DNA of 8,939 nt from Candidatus Hodarchaeota archaeon (GTDB taxonomy: Archaea; Asgardarchaeota; Heimdallarchaeia; Hodarchaeales; YT1-057). The number at the start of each line of letters is the position of its first letter. Positions within the stretch are counted from its first letter, which is position 1. A program made the translations under genes and the position numbers. Below are positions 4,918 through 8,939 of this stretch, in pieces. The notes below the pieces were generated by a model. It made no database searches, was not told where the DNA came from, and worked only from the letters and a program-made list of their open reading frames with translations. The stretch spans positions 1 through 8,939 of the forward strand of contig JAEOTI010000764.1 in NCBI GenBank assembly GCA_016839955.1. The letters run 5' to 3'.

Positions 4918-6824
4918 GAGTGTTTAAATGGTGTAAAACGTGTAAAATTCCTCTTATTCAATCGACATGCGGCAATTTTTTGCGAGAAAAAGAAATTAAA
5001 AAGCCGAATCAGCGAATAATTAAACATGACGAAGTAGATTTTATATCACGGATAAAACCAGTTGGTAAAAAAGAATATCAAATGTACAAGAAATTATTTA
5101 TTCAAAAAAAGACTGAAGAAGATTATAGTGAGAAAATTAAAAGCGAATTACAAGCAAGATTCCCAAAGATCCTCTATCGAAGTCGCAATTATCTGTATTC
5201 TGAAGTTTCAAATGGTCAAGCGCATTTCAAATTGACTTTAGCTCAAAACGACTCTGAAGATGCTGAATGGAAATTAACAAACCGAATTTTAGAAATTGAT
5301 GATATTTATAGTCAAACAAGACTGATTCGTTCTGAATTCAAATTCGAAGAGTATTTTTTAGAGAATTCTGAATATCGGAAGAAATTAATTAATGGAAATA
5401 AACAAAGGCTTGCAACTCTAGAAAAACAAGCAATTAAATTCATAAGAAGGGTAGTTGATAGAAAAAGGGGGCGAAAAGTTGTTGCTTCATTCAGTGGAGG
5501 GAAAGATAGTGCTGTAACCGCATATCTGTGTAAAAAAGCGTTGGATGAAATAACTCTAATCTTCTCTAATACAGATATTGAATTTCAAGAGACCATTGAT
5601 TATGTTAGGCTAATAAATGAGAAATATACAAAAGAAATGGGTGATTTAGTCGAAGTTAAGTCTAAGAACAATTTTCACGACCTTTGTGAGAAATTAGGAC
5701 CACCTAGTCGGATAATGCGGTGGTGTTGTTCAACTCAAAAAGCTTCGCCTGTAAACCAGTATTATTCGAAATTAATGACTGAAATAGTAAGTTTTGATGG
5801 AATTAGAAGGGAAGAATCGAATATGAGAGCTGATTATCCGCGGGAACATCAGAATACGAAGCTCCAACAGCAATATAGTGCATATCCTATTCTAGATTGG
5901 ACTGAGATTGATGTCTGGCTTTATACTCTATGGCGTATGATACCCATTAATCCCTTATATGAAGAAGGATTTGCGCGTGTAGGTTGTTGGGCATGCCCAA
6001 ATAATGGATCATTCGACACATTTCTATTTGAAAAAATCTGGCCTGAAAAAGCCAATACCTGGTATAATCAACTCGAAAGGTTTGCAGACAAAATTTCAGA
6101 AGAGGAAGATCATAATTACGGAGCAGACTGGATTTGGGATAGTATATGGAAAGGACGACGTGTAAAATACCATAATCAGCTGATTGGGGATATTTCTCAT
6201 TCTGATTCAGTAGATTTCGATATAATGGAAGATGACGACACTTTTTCAAAACATGTCGATGATTTTTCTCAAGAAACAGCATTTGACAATGAGGGAAAAC
6301 CCTGTACTCAAACAGATCAAATGATAATAAATTTAGAGACAGATCTCACGAAAGATTCTTATGAATTCCTTAAAATCTTTGGAGTACACCGCCAAGTTAA
6401 ATTGGGTACTCGTACATTTGTTAAAATCAAGGGAAAGAAATTTAATATTGAATACTTTGAAGGATCGAGAAACCTGAAATATAAAATAATTACTAAGAAT
6501 AAAAATGAAAGAATAAATTTACGTAATCGTCTGATTAGGCAAATAAACAAATATTTAAACTGTATTAAGTGTGCTGCATGTGTAGGTCTATGTTCAAAGG
6601 GAGCAATTGAAGTTACGGGTGAAAAATTTAAGATAGATTCAAAAAAATGCATTAACTGCTTAAGATGTACCTCTGGTGAACTTTTAAAGATGGGATGTGT
6701 TGCGATCCATTATAAACCTGATAGACTTCTAATTGATAGAAAAGTTAAGACTTCTTCTTCAAAAGAAAGTCAATATTCAATGGTAGAAGAAGAGTCTCAG
6801 ATATCAGGTATTAAAACCCCTTAA
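4914..6824 (+). CDS. PAPS-reductase-family (DndC-like) protein fused to a 2[4Fe-4S] ferredoxin
   Basis: This is a 636-residue cytosolic protein starting at GTG. Domains in order: an N-terminal zinc-ribbon-like start with C7, C10 and C19 but F22 where a fourth Cys is expected; a region of about 150 residues; the sulfonucleotide reductase PP-loop SGGKDS (194-199); RWCC (C271, C272) and GCWACP (C358, C361), a four-Cys set suited to an Fe-S cluster; a C-terminal extension; and a ferredoxin with CxxCxxCxxxC at 550-560 and CxxCxxC...C at 579-595. The second ferredoxin motif has nine residues before its last Cys. Family knowledge: such enzymes adenylate or use adenylated sulfur species. DndC inserts sulfur into the DNA backbone, while archaeal relatives of this layout are of uncertain function. 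The GCWACP segment looks closer to the archaeal PAPS-reductase group than to bacterial DndC. Overlap with an SMC-like ATPase favours a DndC-like role; the fused ferredoxin could supply electrons. Confidence 0.85.
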   Translation: MRVFKWCKTCKIPLIQSTCGNFLREKEIKKPNQRIIKHDEVDFISRIKPVGKKEYQMYKKLFIQKKTEEDYSEKIKSELQARFPKILYRSRNYLYSEVSNGQAHFKLTLAQNDSEDAEWKLTNRILEIDDIYSQTRLIRSEFKFEEYFLENSEYRKKLINGNKQRLATLEKQAIKFIRRVVDRKRGRKVVASFSGGKDSAVTAYLCKKALDEITLIFSNTDIEFQETIDYVRLINEKYTKEMGDLVEVKSKNNFHDLCEKLGPPSRIMRWCCSTQKASPVNQYYSKLMTEIVSFDGIRREESNMRADYPREHQNTKLQQQYSAYPILDWTEIDVWLYTLWRMIPINPLYEEGFARVGCWACPNNGSFDTFLFEKIWPEKANTWYNQLERFADKISEEEDHNYGADWIWDSIWKGRRVKYHNQLIGDISHSDSVDFDIMEDDDTFSKHVDDFSQETAFDNEGKPCTQTDQMIINLETDLTKDSYEFLKIFGVHRQVKLGTRTFVKIKGKKFNIEYFEGSRNLKYKIITKNKNERINLRNRLIRQINKYLNCIKCAACVGLCSKGAIEVTGEKFKIDSKKCINCLRCTSGELLKMGCVAIHYKPDRLLIDRKVKTSSSKESQYSMVEEESQISGIKTP

Positions 6825-6833
6825 AACCCTCCT

Positions 6834-8939
6834 GTGAGTGATATGCCACTCTCCAAGAATATTGGCTATATGCTGTCTAATATTGATTTTTTGAATAAGG
6901 GTTTTAATAATGTTAAAGGGTACATTGATTTTATTGAATTACGAGTCTCGTCTCCTAACATTCAAAACTTTATCAAAGTAACCATACGTGACACTAGTTC
7001 AAAGGGAATGAAAGATTTTTTTAATAGAGGGGGATTCTTTAACATCTGTCTTCCAGATTTTTACCCTTCTCATGAGACAATCAATGAAAAGCAATTTAGG
7101 GAGAGTTTTCGAAAAATTTCTTTGAATTTCATTGAAGAATATAATAATGCACCATCATATTTTAAAAAAAGATGTCTTAATATCATTCTTCCAGTATGTA
7201 TTGATAATTTTTCTCCAAAAAACCAAACGTTTCAACAGCTTTTTGTTGAATTTTTAAATGAACTTTATAGCCATCCAAACGATATTTCTGGTAAGTTTAT
7301 TCTAGAATATCGAATAAATAAAAAAGTTCATGATGTTAGAACACATATAAACGCATTTGAGCGTTTTACAAGAAAAATAGAGAGGCAGAATAAAGAAAAC
7401 CTACTATTATGTATAAATTTTCCCCAATGGTACATCCTTTTAGGGAGGCGGGAATTCCTGGATTTCCTTCGTGGGCTCAGAAAAACTAATCACACCATTC
7501 AAGAGTTTCACATCAGCGATTTTAAAAATACTGATAATCAAATAATAACAAATCTCGCAGTTGGAAGTGGAGATATTTCTTGGAGACAATTTCTCCCATT
7601 TTTTAGAGAAACAAACCTCTTGTTGGAAACTAATGGTGGAACACCTTCAGTAAAAGGAAGTTTGGCTTATTTAGGGGATATTTCTCTTAAAAAGAGAGAT
7701 AGAATCGATGGAGACTCTGTTGTAACAGGCTTCTATTTTTCTAGAGATAAGAGATCTTTTTTTCAAACATCTCCAGGAATAAAGATGGCACAAAGGTATC
7801 TCTTAGATAAGAAGTTAAACCAAATAAGTATATTGGACTTGGGTTGCGGAAACGGACGGAATTCTTTTTTCTTATCGAAAAATTTCCAAGCTGACGTTCA
7901 CTTAATTGATATTGATAGAGATTTACTGAACTATGTTCAGGGATTATACCAAATTTTTAATGTCAAGCCTCCCAAAATTGATGTAGTTGATTTGGAGAAT
8001 CCTGACAATTCTTTTTTTAGGAAGGAATATGATGTAACATTACTTAGTTATGTCCTCCAAAACATCAGACCAGAATATTATTTTACATTATTGGATTTTT
8101 GTAGAGAACTCACAAAAGAAATAATGATTTTCGAGATTTACGTGAATAAATCGGTTTACCCAGAAGGAGTTGTTACACAGAGAGGTGAAAATTTTTGGTA
8201 CGGATTTTCTAGGGAGGAAGTCTTTAAACTATTTGAAACATTTTTTAATGTGATGGGTTGGGAAATAAAGAGGGGGAAATCAAATCCTTTGATGATTTCT
8301 TTATTAGGAACCCCTAGAAATAAAATCAAATATGATGAAGCAATGTTCAATAAATACCAAAACGTAACAATAATTGATTACAGTTCACTTAAATCTAAAT
8401 TAAATACAAATTCAATGAAAGTAGGAAAGAAGAGAAAGAAAGTTGAAAAAATTGAAATAAAGAATCTTGAAGCGATACCACGCATCGTTGATCTCTGGGA
8501 AAATTTAACATCCCATTTATTAGCCACTGGTGTTACCAATGACCAGATAAAGATTCTAAATATGAATGTTAAACGAGAAAACTCAATTTTTTCCTTAAAA
8601 CATCTGGAAAAGTTAGGTGCTTCTCTTTTTCTGACTGCAAGACAACATAAAATACCGATTCATCTTCAAGAAATTGCTAAAGCTATTAGTGTGTCGAAAA
8701 AAGATATTTATCGTGAAATCAAAAAACTTCATTTCAATGCAGACTATGAAAAAACATTTCCAAGTTTGGCGGCTTTTTTCGAGCGATATTTCAGGATTCT
8801 AAATTTAAATGAAATCTACGAAGGATCTCCGCAAGCGATAATTGATGAAATTAAAAATAATTATAATTGCAATCTATTGGGATCATTACCTCATATTTCT
8901 GCTCTTGCTATTGCAGTGCACCTTTCACGGTCTAATGGA
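6834..8939 (+). CDS. TIM barrel-SAM methyltransferase-TFB cyclin fusion protein (partial, runs off the right edge)
   Basis: The frame is open from GTG 6834 (or ATG 6843, used for numbering) to the last base: 699 codons from the ATG with no stop. It begins 9 or 18 nt after the previous gene; no Shine-Dalgarno is seen. Residues 1 to about 290 look like a xylose-isomerase/AP-endonuclease-2 TIM barrel: FIELR at 30-34, FILEYR with E155, EFHISDF with H223 and D226, AVGSGDISW near 239-247, and LLLETNGG with E262. The metal site would be partial, because a usual His-bearing DTGH strand reads INFPQW. Residues about 300-475 form a class I SAM methyltransferase: LDLGCGNGR (331-339), acidic LIDID (354-358), then YDVTLLSYVLQNI. 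A basic KKRKK linker precedes residues about 545-699, which match the TFB core: a first cyclin repeat with KLGASLFLTARQHKIPIHL and the HTH-like ISVSKKDIYREIKK, and a second repeat cut by the window edge. The TFB zinc ribbon is absent from the part seen. Confidence 0.75.
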   Translation, partial: MSDMPLSKNIGYMLSNIDFLNKGFNNVKGYIDFIELRVSSPNIQNFIKVTIRDTSSKGMKDFFNRGGFFNICLPDFYPSHETINEKQFRESFRKISLNFIEEYNNAPSYFKKRCLNIILPVCIDNFSPKNQTFQQLFVEFLNELYSHPNDISGKFILEYRINKKVHDVRTHINAFERFTRKIERQNKENLLLCINFPQWYILLGRREFLDFLRGLRKTNHTIQEFHISDFKNTDNQIITNLAVGSGDISWRQFLPFFRETNLLLETNGGTPSVKGSLAYLGDISLKKRDRIDGDSVVTGFYFSRDKRSFFQTSPGIKMAQRYLLDKKLNQISILDLGCGNGRNSFFLSKNFQADVHLIDIDRDLLNYVQGLYQIFNVKPPKIDVVDLENPDNSFFRKEYDVTLLSYVLQNIRPEYYFTLLDFCRELTKEIMIFEIYVNKSVYPEGVVTQRGENFWYGFSREEVFKLFETFFNVMGWEIKRGKSNPLMISLLGTPRNKIKYDEAMFNKYQNVTIIDYSSLKSKLNTNSMKVGKKRKKVEKIEIKNLEAIPRIVDLWENLTSHLLATGVTNDQIKILNMNVKRENSIFSLKHLEKLGASLFLTARQHKIPIHLQEIAKAISVSKKDIYREIKKLHFNADYEKTFPSLAAFFERYFRILNLNEIYEGSPQAIIDEIKNNYNCNLLGSLPHISALAIAVHLSRSNG

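Noticed and set aside
5947..6282. Minus-strand open frame of 111 codons
   Set aside because: It lies entirely opposite the PAPS-reductase domain, whose Fe-S cysteines fix the coding strand.
6359..6652. Minus-strand open frame of 97 codons
   Set aside because: It is antisense to the C-terminal extension and ferredoxin; its composition is typical of a reverse shadow.
8156..8350. Minus-strand open frame of 64 codons
   Set aside because: It is opposite the methyltransferase part of the long plus-strand frame, which remains open throughout.
1..8939. CRISPR array, tRNA, rRNA, insertion sequence or att sites
   Set aside because: No regularly spaced direct repeats, tRNA-like cloverleaf sequence, transposase motifs or terminal inverted repeats were seen on reading both strands.

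Overview
The window is AT-rich and looks archaeal. The best evidence is the last gene, which ends in a TFB/TFIIB-type pair of cyclin repeats. Supporting signs are a PAPS-reductase-family protein of the archaeal kind (N-terminal zinc-ribbon-like start, C-terminal 2[4Fe-4S] ferredoxin), Shine-Dalgarno sites and T-tract terminators. A low-GC lineage such as an Asgard archaeon or a methanogen would fit, but the sequence does not settle which.

Layout, left to right. Positions 1-283 hold what looks like the 3' end of a minus-strand gene without a start codon, followed by an 8-bp hairpin. Positions 284-562 hold nothing I can support. Positions 563-1381 are one reading frame broken by a single in-frame TGA: a two-helix membrane anchor, then a cytosolic PLD-like or effector-like domain. 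A hairpin and T-tract follow. Positions 1638-2153 encode a 171-residue protein that resembles the non-SAM part of the 'DNA phosphorothioation-associated putative methyltransferase' family. Positions 2186-2598 hold coding-like fragments in three forward frames with stops, probably a decayed gene. From about 2564 to the right edge there is a tight co-directional cluster: an unrecognised 111-residue ORF, a 53-residue helical protein, an SMC/Rad50-like ATPase with a central CxxC hook (DndD-like), a PAPS-reductase/ferredoxin protein (DndC-like, overlapping the ATPase by GTGA), and a very large ORF that runs off the window.

The large ORF joins a xylose-isomerase/AP-endonuclease-2-like TIM barrel, a class I SAM methyltransferase domain and a TFB core (two cyclin repeats, no zinc ribbon) in at least 699 residues. 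I do not know this combination.

Working model (inference): this is an archaeal sulfur-dependent nucleic-acid modification or defence locus related to Dnd phosphorothioation. The PAPS-reductase/ferredoxin protein would activate or transfer sulfur, the SMC-like ATPase would act on DNA, the phosphorothioation-associated domain protein would be an accessory, and the TFB fusion would bring a further enzyme to DNA or promoters. The broken membrane protein upstream could be a former effector. No DndA, DndB or canonical DndE is visible in the window.
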